A program made the translations under genes and the position numbers. 64,000 nt of DNA from UBA6109 sp035366835 (GTDB lineage: Bacteria > Desulfobacterota > Syntrophia > Syntrophales > UBA6109), in the NCBI GenBank assembly GCA_035366835.1, contig DAOSIS010000013.1, positions 38,831 through 102,830 on the forward strand. Reading direction: 5' to 3'. Positions 15,879 to 24,740 of the stretch are shown here, one piece after another; the first letter of the stretch is position 1, and each line of letters starts with the position of its first letter. The notes beneath the pieces were generated by a model, which ran no database searches, had not been told where the DNA came from, and worked only from the letters and a program-made list of their open reading frames with translations.

Positions 15879-17159
15879 ATGAAGCGTTTGTACCGGTTCC
15901 TGATCCTGCTATCGGTTCTTGCCGGCGCGGGGGTTCCTGACTCCGCGGAAGCCGTGGGGCTGATCTTCAGCGACAAACAGTACTCCTTCGAGATGCTTCG
16001 CGCCATCGCCGCGACGCCGGGCGGCGCGGCGGACATCGGGGAGTGCCTGTCAACGGGCTACCGGATCCGGGAGGGAGACGACGAAAGCTGGTACCGCGAA
16101 TGGCTGGCGGCGGCGGAGCGGCGGGAGAAGACCGGCGACGATCTGCTGTCCCGGGGCCGCAGGGCAAGCGCGCGGCAGGAGTTCCTGCGCGCCTCCAACT
16201 ATTACCGCACGGCGGAGTTCTTTCTCCGCAGCGATCCCGATGACCCGAGGATCGTTGCAACCTGGCGGAAAGGCCGCGACAGTTTCCTGAAGTTCGCGAG
16301 GCTGGCCGAACACCCGATTCTGGCCGTGGACATCCCCTTCGAGGGGAAACCGCTTCCCGGTTACCTCTGCCTCGTAGACAGGTCCGGCAGGAAGAGGCCC
16401 CTGCTCATCATCCAGACGGGCTTCGACGGGACCAAGGAGGAACTCTATTACAGCAACGCCGTCTTCGCCGTGAAGCGCGGCTACAATTGTCTGCTCTTCG
16501 AGGGGCCGGGGCAGGGGCAGGTGATCCGGGAGCAGAAGATCCCGTTCCGTCCCAACTGGGAAACGGTCGTGACGCCCGTCGTCGATTTCGCCCTGAAACG
16601 CCGCGAGGTCGATCCGAGCAGGGTCGGTTACATGGGCATCAGCTTCGGCGGATACTTCGCACCCCGCGCCGCCGCGTACGAACACCGCATCCGGGCCTGC
16701 ATCGCCAACGGGGGCGTCTATGACTTCCACGCCGTAGCGGCCAGGAGGGGCGCAGACCGGTATCTCGACGATCCGGAAGGCGCCCGGGAAGTCGATCGGC
16801 AGATCTACGAGGAGATGAAGAAGAATCCCACCCTGCGCTGGAGCATCGGCAACGGACTCTTCACCTTCCAGGCGAAATCGCCCAGCGAATGGATGCGCAT
16901 GACGAGGCCGTACACCATGAAAGACGAGGCGGCGAAGATCCGCTGCCGGATGCTCGTCGTCGATTCCGCGGAGGACAGGGACATGGCCGGTCAGGCGAAG
17001 CAGCTTTTCGACGCCCTGCAGTGCCCGAAAGAGTTCATGATGTTCGGGAAAGAGGACGGGGCGGAAGAACATTGCCAGATCGGTGCCGCCAGCTTTTCGA
17101 ACGGGCGCATCCTCGACTGGCTCGACGAAGCGATGAAGGATGCCCGCGCGAAGAGGTAG
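15879..17159 (+). CDS. Exported alpha/beta hydrolase, FrsA/DHPON-hydrolase-like
   Basis: This 426-aa secreted alpha/beta hydrolase has a clear signal peptide (MKRLYRFLILLSVLAGAGVP, cleavage near SAEA). A helical cap region of about 110 residues (with FLRASNYYRTAEFFL) comes before the core, the layout seen in FrsA-like esterases and 2,6-dihydropseudooxynicotine hydrolase. The nucleophile is Ser255 in YMGISFGG. An acid is likely in VVDSAEDRDM, and the His in GAEEHCQIG completes the triad. GGGGGAGGAGG precedes the ATG. It could be an esterase, a peptidase or a C-C hydrolase; the substrate cannot be read from sequence. It stands alone between two promoters. Confidence 0.85.
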   Translation: MKRLYRFLILLSVLAGAGVPDSAEAVGLIFSDKQYSFEMLRAIAATPGGAADIGECLSTGYRIREGDDESWYREWLAAAERREKTGDDLLSRGRRASARQEFLRASNYYRTAEFFLRSDPDDPRIVATWRKGRDSFLKFARLAEHPILAVDIPFEGKPLPGYLCLVDRSGRKRPLLIIQTGFDGTKEELYYSNAVFAVKRGYNCLLFEGPGQGQVIREQKIPFRPNWETVVTPVVDFALKRREVDPSRVGYMGISFGGYFAPRAAAYEHRIRACIANGGVYDFHAVAARRGADRYLDDPEGAREVDRQIYEEMKKNPTLRWSIGNGLFTFQAKSPSEWMRMTRPYTMKDEAAKIRCRMLVVDSAEDRDMAGQAKQLFDALQCPKEFMMFGKEDGAEEHCQIGAASFSNGRILDWLDEAMKDARAKR

Positions 17160-17197
17160 GCGTGCAGGGGCGTTCCTTGGTACCGACCGCTTTTCGA

Positions 17198-17226
17198 TTG
17201 ACTATCCAATCCGATTGGCTTATCAA
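17198..17226 (+). promoter_or_regulatory. RND-operon promoter inside a 29-bp imperfect palindrome
   Basis: -35 TTGACT (17198-17203) and -10 TATCAA (17221-17226) are 17 bp apart. The spacer contains the perfect palindrome CCAATC-C-GATTGG (17206-17218). Symmetry extends outward over the whole promoter: 11 of 14 arm positions match when 17198-17211 is compared with 17213-17226. This is the standard geometry of a repressor operator controlling an efflux operon. The regulator is not encoded in the window. Confidence 0.65.
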
Positions 17227-17282
17227 ACCCGGCGTGCCGGCCCCGGCCGGGACGGCGGAGAACAGAAAGGTGCGATCGATTC

Positions 17283-18629
17283 ATGTCCGGTGACCTTTCG
17301 ATGCGCTGTGCGTATCTTTTGAAACCCTGCGGGGGACCGTTGCGGGTCCTCGCAGCCTTCTTCGTTTTCATGGGCCTCGCCTGTGCCGCGGGAGCGGCCG
17401 AAACCGCGATCCGGGAAGGCGAGGAACTGACGCTTGAGCGCTGCATCGAGATCGCGGTCGGAAATCAGCCGTCCATCCGGCAGTTCCTTCACGCCTCCCG
17501 GGCGAGCGAAGCGGTCCTGGGGCAGGCCCGGTCGTCGTACTACCCTCAGGTGGACCTCCGTTCGGGGGTGACACGCTACAATGCCGTGACGCAGCACGGC
17601 GATCTCTACCCTCCGCAGTCCCTGTACGGGTACCGCTATTTCGACAGCAGCGTCAATCTCCAACAGAAGGTCTACGACTTCGGAAAGCGGGAGGGCAATG
17701 TCGATGTCGCCCGCCTGAACGTGGATGCCGCCCGTTCGGATATGGACAACGAGATCGCCTCGGTGGTCAACGGCGTGAAGTCCGCATACTACGGCGTCCT
17801 TCGGTCCCGGAAGACGCGCGACGTCGCTGCCGAGACCCGGGACCAGTATCTGCGCCAGCTTGCCCAGGCGAAGCTCTTCCTCGAGGCCGGGACAAAGCCC
17901 AAGTACGACGTCACGGCGGCGGAGGTCCTCGTCGGCAACGCCGAAATCTCCCTGCTCCGGGCGGAGAACGATCTCGATATCGCCTGGGTGGCCCTGAACA
18001 ACGCCATGGGATACGAGGGAGCCGCCAGGTACTCGATCCGAGAGGCGCCGCCGACCGAGCCCTACGCCATCGCGGAAGAGGAGGCCCTCGAGCAGGCCTA
18101 CGGTCACCGCAGCGACCTGCAGTCGCTGCTTGCCCAGAGGGAAGCGGCCCGGCGGACCGTCGAAGTGGCGAGAAAGGACTATTTTCCATCCCTCGACGCC
18201 TCGGCAGGGTACGGCGCGGCGGGGAGCGAGAGCCCGCTTTCCCAGGGATGGAACGTCGGCGTGACCCTGTCGTGGAACCTCTTCAAGGGATATGCCACGG
18301 AGCAGGAGATCGCCCGCACGGCGGCCCTCCTCAGGGTTGTCGAAGCCAGGATCTCCGCTCTCAAGCTGCAGATACGGCAGGAGATCAAGAGGGCGCTGCT
18401 GGAGATGAAAAGGGCCAGGGAGACGATCGGCAACGCCGGCCTCCAAGTCCGCCAGGCGGCGGAAAATCTCGAACTGGCGAATCTCCGCTACTCGTCGGGG
18501 CTGGGGACGCCGCTGGAGGTCGCGGATGCCGTTGTCGCGTACAGTTCGGCGAAGCTCACGCAGATCTCCGCCGAGTACGACCTGATCCTTGCGCAGGCGA
18601 ATATCGAAAGGGCGATGGGAAGACGATGA
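17283..18629 (+). CDS. TolC-family outer-membrane channel of the RND pump
   Basis: This outer-membrane efflux protein forms the exit duct of the tripartite pump encoded with the next two genes. The 448-aa product has a signal peptide (hydrophobic residues about 19-38, cleavage after AGA). Two outer-membrane efflux repeats follow, typical of the family: LTLERCIEIAVGNQPSIRQ near the start, LQQKVYDFGKREGNVDVARL in the first half, and SWNLFKGYATEQEIARTA in the second. Each opens a long alpha-helical stretch. The ATG at 17283 has AGAAAGG 14 bp upstream; an in-frame ATG at 17301 is possible. The stop overlaps the adaptor gene start as ATGA. Confidence 0.93.
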   Translation: MSGDLSMRCAYLLKPCGGPLRVLAAFFVFMGLACAAGAAETAIREGEELTLERCIEIAVGNQPSIRQFLHASRASEAVLGQARSSYYPQVDLRSGVTRYNAVTQHGDLYPPQSLYGYRYFDSSVNLQQKVYDFGKREGNVDVARLNVDAARSDMDNEIASVVNGVKSAYYGVLRSRKTRDVAAETRDQYLRQLAQAKLFLEAGTKPKYDVTAAEVLVGNAEISLLRAENDLDIAWVALNNAMGYEGAARYSIREAPPTEPYAIAEEEALEQAYGHRSDLQSLLAQREAARRTVEVARKDYFPSLDASAGYGAAGSESPLSQGWNVGVTLSWNLFKGYATEQEIARTAALLRVVEARISALKLQIRQEIKRALLEMKRARETIGNAGLQVRQAAENLELANLRYSSGLGTPLEVADAVVAYSSAKLTQISAEYDLILAQANIERAMGRR

Positions 18630-19816
18630 AGACTCGATTGCACGGTGCCGTTTGCTCCACAGCAGGGATGCTTCTGCTGGCCTCGCTGATCTTTCTGCCG
18701 GCCGGATGCAAGAAGGAAGAGGCCCCGCCGCCCGCCGCCGCCTTTCCCGCGGCGACGGTGCTCGCGGTCGAGGCCGTCCAGAAGGAGATGCCCGTCGCCG
18801 TCGGCGCCATCGGAACCGTAGAGGCCTACCGGTCCGTCGGCATCATCCCCCTCGTGACGGGCCGCTTGCTCGACATCCGCTTCCGGGAAGGGGACGACGT
18901 GAAGAAGGGACAGGTGCTCTTCACCGTCGATCCCGCACCCTACCGGGAGCGGCTCCGTCAGGCGGAGGCAACGCTGGCGAAGGACACCGCCCAGAAGGAA
19001 TTCAACGAGCGCGAGGCGGAGCGGTACGCCTTCCTGCTGGAGAAAGGAGCCGTCTCCAAATCGGACGCCGAGAAATTCAGGACCGACGCCGCCGTCTACG
19101 AAGCCGCCGTCCGGGCGGACCGGGCGGCGGTGGACGACGCCCGCCTCAACCTGGAATACTGCTCCATCCGCGCGCCTTTCGACGGCCGGATGGGGGCCTA
19201 CAGCGTCAACGTCGGCGCCGTCGTCAAGGCCAACGAGACGCAACTGGCGGTGATCAACGCGATCACGCCGATCTACGTCCGATTCTCGATTCCGGAGAGA
19301 AGCCTTCCGGACGTGAAGAAGGCCCTCCGGGCCGGGAATGTCCGGGTGAAGGTCGGCACGTCCGCGGAGTTGACCGGCGAGGTCCGGTCGGGACGTCTCG
19401 TCTTTCTCGACAACGCCGTCGATACGAACACCGGCATGATCCAACTGAAATCCGAGCACGTCAACACCGACCGGTTTCTCTGGCCGGGCCAGTTCGTTCA
19501 GGTTTCGCTGATCCTGGCCGTCCAGCCGGAGGCCGTCGTCGTTCCCCTCCGCGCCGTGCAGACCGGAGAGAAAGGATCCTTCGTCTTCGTCGTCAAGCCC
19601 GACGGCACCGCCGAGATGCGGCCGGTGGCCGTGGACCGCACGATCGGCGCGGAAGCCGTCATCGCCCAAGGGGTGAGCGCCGGCGAGACGGTCGTCACCG
19701 ACGGTCACCTCAAGGTATGGCCCGGCGGCAAGGTCGAGATCCGGAAGAGCCTGAACGAGGCCGCGCCCCCTTCCGGCGGCTCCAAGACGCCCGCGGCGGA
19801 GGAGAACAAGAAGTGA
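18626..19816 (+). CDS. RND efflux periplasmic adaptor (membrane-fusion) lipoprotein
   Basis: This adaptor bridges the RND pump and the TolC channel. The 396-aa product has a lipobox LPAGC (Cys28), so it is tethered to the inner membrane by lipid. Order of domains: a lipoyl/barrel-sandwich half-motif with GRLLDIRFREGDDVKKGQVL (about residues 78-97), an alpha-helical hairpin (about 105-165, EATLAKDTAQKEFNEREAER), and the second lipoyl half (LNLEYCSIRAPFDGRMG). The beta-barrel and membrane-proximal domains (GQFVQVSLIL, VVPLRAVQTGEKGSFVFVV) complete it. The gene overlaps the channel gene by 4 bp (ATGA) and the pump gene by 4 bp (GTGA). Confidence 0.94.
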   Translation: MKTRLHGAVCSTAGMLLLASLIFLPAGCKKEEAPPPAAAFPAATVLAVEAVQKEMPVAVGAIGTVEAYRSVGIIPLVTGRLLDIRFREGDDVKKGQVLFTVDPAPYRERLRQAEATLAKDTAQKEFNEREAERYAFLLEKGAVSKSDAEKFRTDAAVYEAAVRADRAAVDDARLNLEYCSIRAPFDGRMGAYSVNVGAVVKANETQLAVINAITPIYVRFSIPERSLPDVKKALRAGNVRVKVGTSAELTGEVRSGRLVFLDNAVDTNTGMIQLKSEHVNTDRFLWPGQFVQVSLILAVQPEAVVVPLRAVQTGEKGSFVFVVKPDGTAEMRPVAVDRTIGAEAVIAQGVSAGETVVTDGHLKVWPGGKVEIRKSLNEAAPPSGGSKTPAAEENKK

Positions 19817-22800
19817 ACCTGTCCGCGCCCTGGATCCGTCGCCCGGTCATGACGAGCCTCGTCATGATCGCCATCCTGTTCTTCGGCCTCATCGGCTACC
19901 GGAACCTGCCCGTCAACGACCTGCCGCAGATGGACTATCCCACGATCCAGGTGACGGCCAACCTGCCGGGCGCTTCCCCGGAGACGATGGCCGTGACCGT
20001 GGCGACGCCCCTGGAAAAGAAGTTCGCCACGATCCAGGGCCTGGAGTCGATGTCCTCGACGAGCAGCCAAGGCTCGACGTCCATCACCCTGCAGTTTTCC
20101 CTGAGCCGTCCCATCGACGCGGCCGCCCAGGACGTCAATTCCATGATCTCCGCCGCCACCGGCCTCCTGCCCGCGCTTCCGAACCCGCCCGCCTACGAGA
20201 AGGTGAACCCGGCGGAATGGCCCATCATGTTCTTCGCGGTGATCGGTGAATCCGTGAAGGAAACGACGATGTACGAGTACGTGGACACGGTGATCGGGCC
20301 GAACCTCTCCACCATCCAAGGCGTGTCCGAGGTCGTCAAGTACGGAAAGAAATACGCCGTCCGCATCCAGGTGAACCCCCATCGGCTTTCGGCCAAGGGG
20401 ATCGGCGTCAACGAAGTCGCCGAAGCTGTCGGGGCCGGAAACGTCGACATCCCGGCCGGTTCGCTGGACGGTCCGCACCAGTCCTACGCGCTGGAACCGC
20501 AGGGGCAGTTGAAGAAGGCGGCGGATTACGATCCCCTCGTCATCACCTACTCGAAGGGTTATCCCGTCCGCGTCCGCGACGTGGGAAAAGGCGTCGACAG
20601 CGTCGACAGCAAGAAGGTGACCGTCTGGTACGTCGACGATTCCTATTCGGCGCAGACGATGGTGTTTGCCGTCAAGAAGCAGCCCGGCGCCAACGCCGTC
20701 GAGGTCGCGAACCAGGTCCGGGCCCTCATGCCGAAGATCCGGGAGCAGATTCCCAAGGGCATGGAGGTCCGGCTGATGTTCGATCAGACGGACTTCATCA
20801 GGGACTCCATTGACGATGTCCAGTTCACGCTGCTGCTGACGATCGGCCTCGTCATCGTCGTCATCTTCCTCTTCCTGCGGTCCTTCCGGCCGACGGTCAT
20901 TCCCAGCATCGCCGTGCCGCTGTCGCTGGTCGCCACCTTCGCCGTCATGTATCTGTGCGGCTACAGCCTCAACAGCATTTCCATGATGGCCCTCGTGCTT
21001 TCCGTGGGCTTCGTCGTCGACGACGCCATCGTCATGATGGAGAACATCATCCGGCGGATGGAGATGGGGGAAGACGCCGAGACGGCGTCGCTCCTGGGGT
21101 CGAAGGAGGTCGGCTTCACGATCCTGTCCATGACCCTGTCGCTGGTCGTCGTCTTCATCCCCGTCCTCTTCCTGGGCGGGATCGTCGGCCGCATCCTCCA
21201 CGAGTTCGCCGTCAGCATCGGCGCGGCGATCCTTATCTCCGGCTTCGTCTCCCTGACGCTGACGCCCATGATGTGCGGCCGTGTCCTCCGAAACCACCGG
21301 GAGCAGAAGCACGGCCGCTTGTACCAGATCTCGGAGCGCGCCTTCACGGTGATGCTCTCCGCCTACGACCGGTCGCTGCGCTTCGTCCTCCGGCACCGCC
21401 TGTCCGCCATGGTCTTCACGCTGGCGATCATGGCCGCCAGCGTCTGGATCTACGGGATCTCCCCCAAGGGCTTCATCCCCAGCGAGGACCGCGGCTTCTT
21501 CATCTGCTACACGATGGCGGCCGACAGCGTCTCCTACCGGGACATGGCGGACCACCAGGACATCCTGAACCGGATCGTCATCGCCGATCCCGATGTGGAC
21601 GAACTGGTCTCGGTCACCGCCTTCGGAAGCAACAACCAGGGGTTCATCTTCGGCCGCGCCGCCGACCACGGGAAGAAGCGGCCGCACGTCGATGCGATCA
21701 TCAACCGGCTGCGGGTGCCCATCAACGCCATTCCCGGACTGATGGCCTTTCCCATGAATCCGCCGCCCATCGAGATCGGCGGGAAGCAGACCAACGCCCT
21801 CTATCAGTTCGTCCTGCAGAGCGACGACCTCGACACCCTCTACACGCACGGGAAGTCCTTCGAACAGAAGGTTCAGGGGATCGAGGGATTGACGGACGTG
21901 AGCAGCGACCTCAACTTCCGCAGCCTGCGCATGGAGATCGACATCGACCGCGACAGGGCATCGGCGCTTGGCCTCACAGCCCGGCAGATCGAACAGGCCC
22001 TCATGTACGCCTTCAGCGGCGGCAAGGTGAGCACGATCTACGCCTCCACCACCCAGTACGACGTCATTCTCGAACTGGAGGACGAATTCACGACCTATCC
22101 GGACATCCTGGATCTTCTCTACATCAAATCCGGAACGGGGAAGCTCGTGCCGCTGAGCGCGGTGGCTTCCGTGCGGAAGACGGTAGGGCCCCTGACGGTC
22201 AACCACCAGGGCCAGCGCCCGGCGGCGACCGTGTCCTTCAATCTGAAACCGGGGCATGCGATCGGCGATGCCGTGGACAGGATCCAGAAGCTCGCGGCCG
22301 CGTCGCTGCCGGCGAGCATCACGACGAGTTTCGAAGGGGCCGCCGGGGCCTTCCAGAAGTCCTTCGAGAGCCTGGGCTTTCTGCTTCTGGTCACGATCCT
22401 CGTCATCTACATGGTGCTCGGCATCCTCTACGAGAGCTATCTCCATCCCATCACGATCCTCTCGGCCCTGCCGCTCGCCGGGTTCGGCGCCCTGGTTGCG
22501 CTCAGACTCTTCGGGATGGAGCTCGATCTCTACGCCTTTGTGGGGATCATCATGCTTGTCGGTCTGGTGAAGAAGAACGGCATCATGATGATCGACTTCG
22601 CGCTGGAATCGGAGCGGACGGACCGGAAACCTCCCGAGGAGGCCATCCACCACGCCTGCATGGTGCGTTTCCGGCCCATCATGATGACGACGATGGCCGC
22701 TCTCTTCGGGACGCTGCCCATCGCCCTGGGATGGGGGGCGGGCGGCGAATCGCGGCAGCCGCTCGGCGTCGCCGTCGTCGGCGGCCTCTTCTTCTCCCAG

Positions 22801-22890
22801 TTCCTGACGATGTTCATCACGCCGGTCTTCTACATCTACATCGACCGGTTCAGCACCTGGCTGACGAAGAAGTCGGCGCGGCGGAGCTGA
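19813..22890 (+). CDS. RND multidrug-type efflux pump (HAE1/MdtBC-like)
   Basis: This is a proton-driven inner-membrane transporter of 1,025 aa, full family length. It starts at a GTG overlapping the adaptor stop. TM1 (residues about 8-30) precedes the porter domain (YPTIQVTANLPGASPETM). Two membrane halves follow with a periplasmic porter between them. The TM4 proton-relay pair is present in GFVVDDAIVMMENI (Asp-Asp). The TM10 lysine region is VGLVKKNGIMMIDFA. These acidic residues mark the hydrophobe/amphiphile (HAE) class; heavy-metal pumps have a different TM4 motif. The sequence is closest in feel to MdtB/MdtC. Substrates cannot be read from sequence. Confidence 0.95.
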   Translation: MNLSAPWIRRPVMTSLVMIAILFFGLIGYRNLPVNDLPQMDYPTIQVTANLPGASPETMAVTVATPLEKKFATIQGLESMSSTSSQGSTSITLQFSLSRPIDAAAQDVNSMISAATGLLPALPNPPAYEKVNPAEWPIMFFAVIGESVKETTMYEYVDTVIGPNLSTIQGVSEVVKYGKKYAVRIQVNPHRLSAKGIGVNEVAEAVGAGNVDIPAGSLDGPHQSYALEPQGQLKKAADYDPLVITYSKGYPVRVRDVGKGVDSVDSKKVTVWYVDDSYSAQTMVFAVKKQPGANAVEVANQVRALMPKIREQIPKGMEVRLMFDQTDFIRDSIDDVQFTLLLTIGLVIVVIFLFLRSFRPTVIPSIAVPLSLVATFAVMYLCGYSLNSISMMALVLSVGFVVDDAIVMMENIIRRMEMGEDAETASLLGSKEVGFTILSMTLSLVVVFIPVLFLGGIVGRILHEFAVSIGAAILISGFVSLTLTPMMCGRVLRNHREQKHGRLYQISERAFTVMLSAYDRSLRFVLRHRLSAMVFTLAIMAASVWIYGISPKGFIPSEDRGFFICYTMAADSVSYRDMADHQDILNRIVIADPDVDELVSVTAFGSNNQGFIFGRAADHGKKRPHVDAIINRLRVPINAIPGLMAFPMNPPPIEIGGKQTNALYQFVLQSDDLDTLYTHGKSFEQKVQGIEGLTDVSSDLNFRSLRMEIDIDRDRASALGLTARQIEQALMYAFSGGKVSTIYASTTQYDVILELEDEFTTYPDILDLLYIKSGTGKLVPLSAVASVRKTVGPLTVNHQGQRPAATVSFNLKPGHAIGDAVDRIQKLAAASLPASITTSFEGAAGAFQKSFESLGFLLLVTILVIYMVLGILYESYLHPITILSALPLAGFGALVALRLFGMELDLYAFVGIIMLVGLVKKNGIMMIDFALESERTDRKPPEEAIHHACMVRFRPIMMTTMAALFGTLPIALGWGAGGESRQPLGVAVVGGLFFSQFLTMFITPVFYIYIDRFSTWLTKKSARRS

Positions 22891-22893
22891 CGA

Positions 22894-23298
22894 ATGAAGA
22901 CGCCGCGGTTTGTAAGCTCCTGGAGACAGAAGGTCCGGAATCTGACCGTCGAAGGCTATGCAATCTATCTGGCCTGCAGGGACCCCAGGGTCCCGTGGCA
23001 CGCCCGGGCTTTCGCCGCCTGCGTGGCGGCCTATGCGTTCAGTCCGATCGATCTGATTCCGGATCCGATCCCGGTCCTGGGATATCTGGACGACCTGATT
23101 CTCGTGCCTCTGGGAATATGGCTTGCGCTGAAGATGATCCCGGCCGACGTCCTGCAGGAATGCCGCCTGCGGGCGCGGGACGCCGGACGGAACGGCGGGC
23201 CGGGGGGCCGGGCGGCGGCAGCGGTCATCGTTGCCGTCTGGCTGATCGCGGGCGCATGGATCGGCATGCTCATCCTCCGCATGATGGAGAAGTCATGA
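22894..23298 (+). CDS. DUF1232 (YkvA-type) membrane protein
   Basis: This 134-aa protein has the DUF1232 signature between residues about 48 and 78: AYAFSPIDLIPDPIPVLGYLDDLILVPLG (positions given here only as the landmark SPIDLIPD...DD). A C-terminal membrane segment (about 108-130) follows a polar linker. The function of the domain is unknown. It starts 3 bp after the pump stop and overlaps the next gene by 4 bp, so it is translated as part of the efflux operon. That is unusual for this family. Confidence 0.85.
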   Translation: MKTPRFVSSWRQKVRNLTVEGYAIYLACRDPRVPWHARAFAACVAAYAFSPIDLIPDPIPVLGYLDDLILVPLGIWLALKMIPADVLQECRLRARDAGRNGGPGGRAAAAVIVAVWLIAGAWIGMLILRMMEKS

Positions 23299-24533
23299 AA
23301 AGAACATCCGGTGTCGTCAGGCTTTCCATCGCGCTGGCCGTCCTCTTGAGTCTGATCGCCGGCTGTTCGGCCGCTACGCCGCGCCTGCGGGAGTCGGGCC
23401 TGAACAGCCGCTTCGCCTTCGCACCCGATACGCCCTTCGAGACGTACGTGGAGCAGACCCGCCGGATGATCGAAAGGGCCCGACCCGATCTCAACGAGCT
23501 CAACCGGGCGGCAGTCCTTGAGGCCAACAGCCCCTTCGAGCTCAAACCGGACGAAAGGGCCTTCCCGCGGATGCCCGACGGGAGGTACCGGAACGGCATC
23601 CTGCTGACCCACGGCCTTTCGGACTCGCCCCACCACATACGCGCCATCGCCCGTCATTTTCAGGGCAGGGGTTTCCTCGTCCGGGCGGTTCTCCTTCCCG
23701 GGCACGGGACGGTCCCCGGCGACCTCCTTGCCGTCACCGGGGATGAGTGGGCAAAAGCCGTGGCCTATGGAGCGGACAGCCTACGGCCGCTGGTTTCGCG
23801 GCTGTATCTCGGCGGCTTCTCCACGGGGGGGACGCTCAGCGTCCTCACGGCGATGAAGGACCCCGGCGTACACGGCCTCTTCCTCTTCGCCCCGGCCTTC
23901 TCAATCAAGGACCGGCGCGCCGCCCTGTCGGGCCTCCTGTCCACGTTCGTAAACTGGGTCGGCCCGGCACAGAACGACGACGATTTCGCCAAATACGAGA
24001 GCTTTGCCGTGAACGCCGCCTATCAGATCTACCACCTGGCGGGCCACGTCCGCGGGACGCTTGCAGGGGGAAAAATACTGGACATGCCGATTTTCGCGGC
24101 GCTCAGCGAAGACGACATGACGGTGGATGCCGCGACGACGCTTGAGATCTTCGAAAGGAATGCGGCGTCGCCGAAGAGCCGGCTGATCCTCTACAGCCCG
24201 CGGCAGGAACGGCCTGCCCGCGGCAGGCCGGATGCGAGGATCTCCGTGGAGAACAGCCGCCTGCCGGAGTTGAATGTGCTGGATTTTTCCCACCCCTGCA
24301 TTCCCATACCCCCCGACGACCCGCACTATGGGCGGGGCAGCGGCTACAGGAGTTGTCTCCACTACGCAGGGAACAGGGAGAAATGGGAGGCCTGCCGGCG
24401 CGACGGACAGGTTCCGCTGGGAGAGATCACGCCGGAGAACCTCGCGAAGACGACGCTGTGCCGCCTTTCATTCAACCCCCTCTACAGCCGGATGATGGAG
24501 CAGATGGATCGCTTCATCGATGCGCTGGAATAG
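23295..24533 (+). CDS. Lipoprotein alpha/beta hydrolase
   Basis: This 412-aa serine hydrolase has a lipobox signal peptide (LSLIAGC, Cys24), placing it in the periplasm on a membrane. The core has the oxyanion-region GILLTHGLSDSPHH (about residues 101-114), LLPGHGTVPG, and the nucleophile elbow LGGFSTGGT with Ser176. A likely acid is in ALSEDDMTVD. The motifs resemble monoacylglycerol-lipase/esterase proteins. The C-terminal 90 residues (FSHPCIPIPPDDPHYG..., with several Cys) extend beyond the usual core and may supply the catalytic His. It closes the efflux operon with a 4-bp overlap. A GC-rich hairpin without a T-run follows (24543-24577). Confidence 0.85.
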   Translation: MKRTSGVVRLSIALAVLLSLIAGCSAATPRLRESGLNSRFAFAPDTPFETYVEQTRRMIERARPDLNELNRAAVLEANSPFELKPDERAFPRMPDGRYRNGILLTHGLSDSPHHIRAIARHFQGRGFLVRAVLLPGHGTVPGDLLAVTGDEWAKAVAYGADSLRPLVSRLYLGGFSTGGTLSVLTAMKDPGVHGLFLFAPAFSIKDRRAALSGLLSTFVNWVGPAQNDDDFAKYESFAVNAAYQIYHLAGHVRGTLAGGKILDMPIFAALSEDDMTVDAATTLEIFERNAASPKSRLILYSPRQERPARGRPDARISVENSRLPELNVLDFSHPCIPIPPDDPHYGRGSGYRSCLHYAGNREKWEACRRDGQVPLGEITPENLAKTTLCRLSFNPLYSRMMEQMDRFIDALE

Positions 24534-24591
24534 AAAACGGCCGGCGGCCCCGCGGAACGCCGCGGCCATGCGGCCGCCCTGCACTTAATGG

Positions 24592-24620
24592 TTGACGCAG
24601 GACGTCTTATGCAATAAGAT
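24592..24620 (+). promoter_or_regulatory. Candidate sigma70 promoter for the second TolC gene
   Basis: -35 TTGACG (24592-24597) and -10 TAAGAT (24615-24620) are 17 bp apart, 120 bp upstream of the channel gene. The rest of the 207-bp gap holds no gene. Confidence 0.5.
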
Positions 24621-24740
24621 GCTGGAAAATTTTCCCCGAAAGAGCTTTCTTCGTGCAGGAAAAAGGCGTCATATCAGCTTGTTACGTCTTCACATCGTTT
24701 CACCATCAAAAAACCAGCAAGAAAGGTATGAGGCAGGGCC

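Noticed and set aside
18589..22890. A 1,433-codon fusion of adaptor and RND pump, and a 1,192-codon frame at 20955-24533
   Set aside because: The upstream parts are Arg-rich shadows of neighbouring genes. The overlapping GTGA at 19813 and ATGA at 23295 give normal family starts.
24543..24577. Rho-independent terminator after the efflux operon
   Set aside because: The GC-rich nested hairpin is real, but no T-run follows; it was only noted in the neighbouring gene entry.
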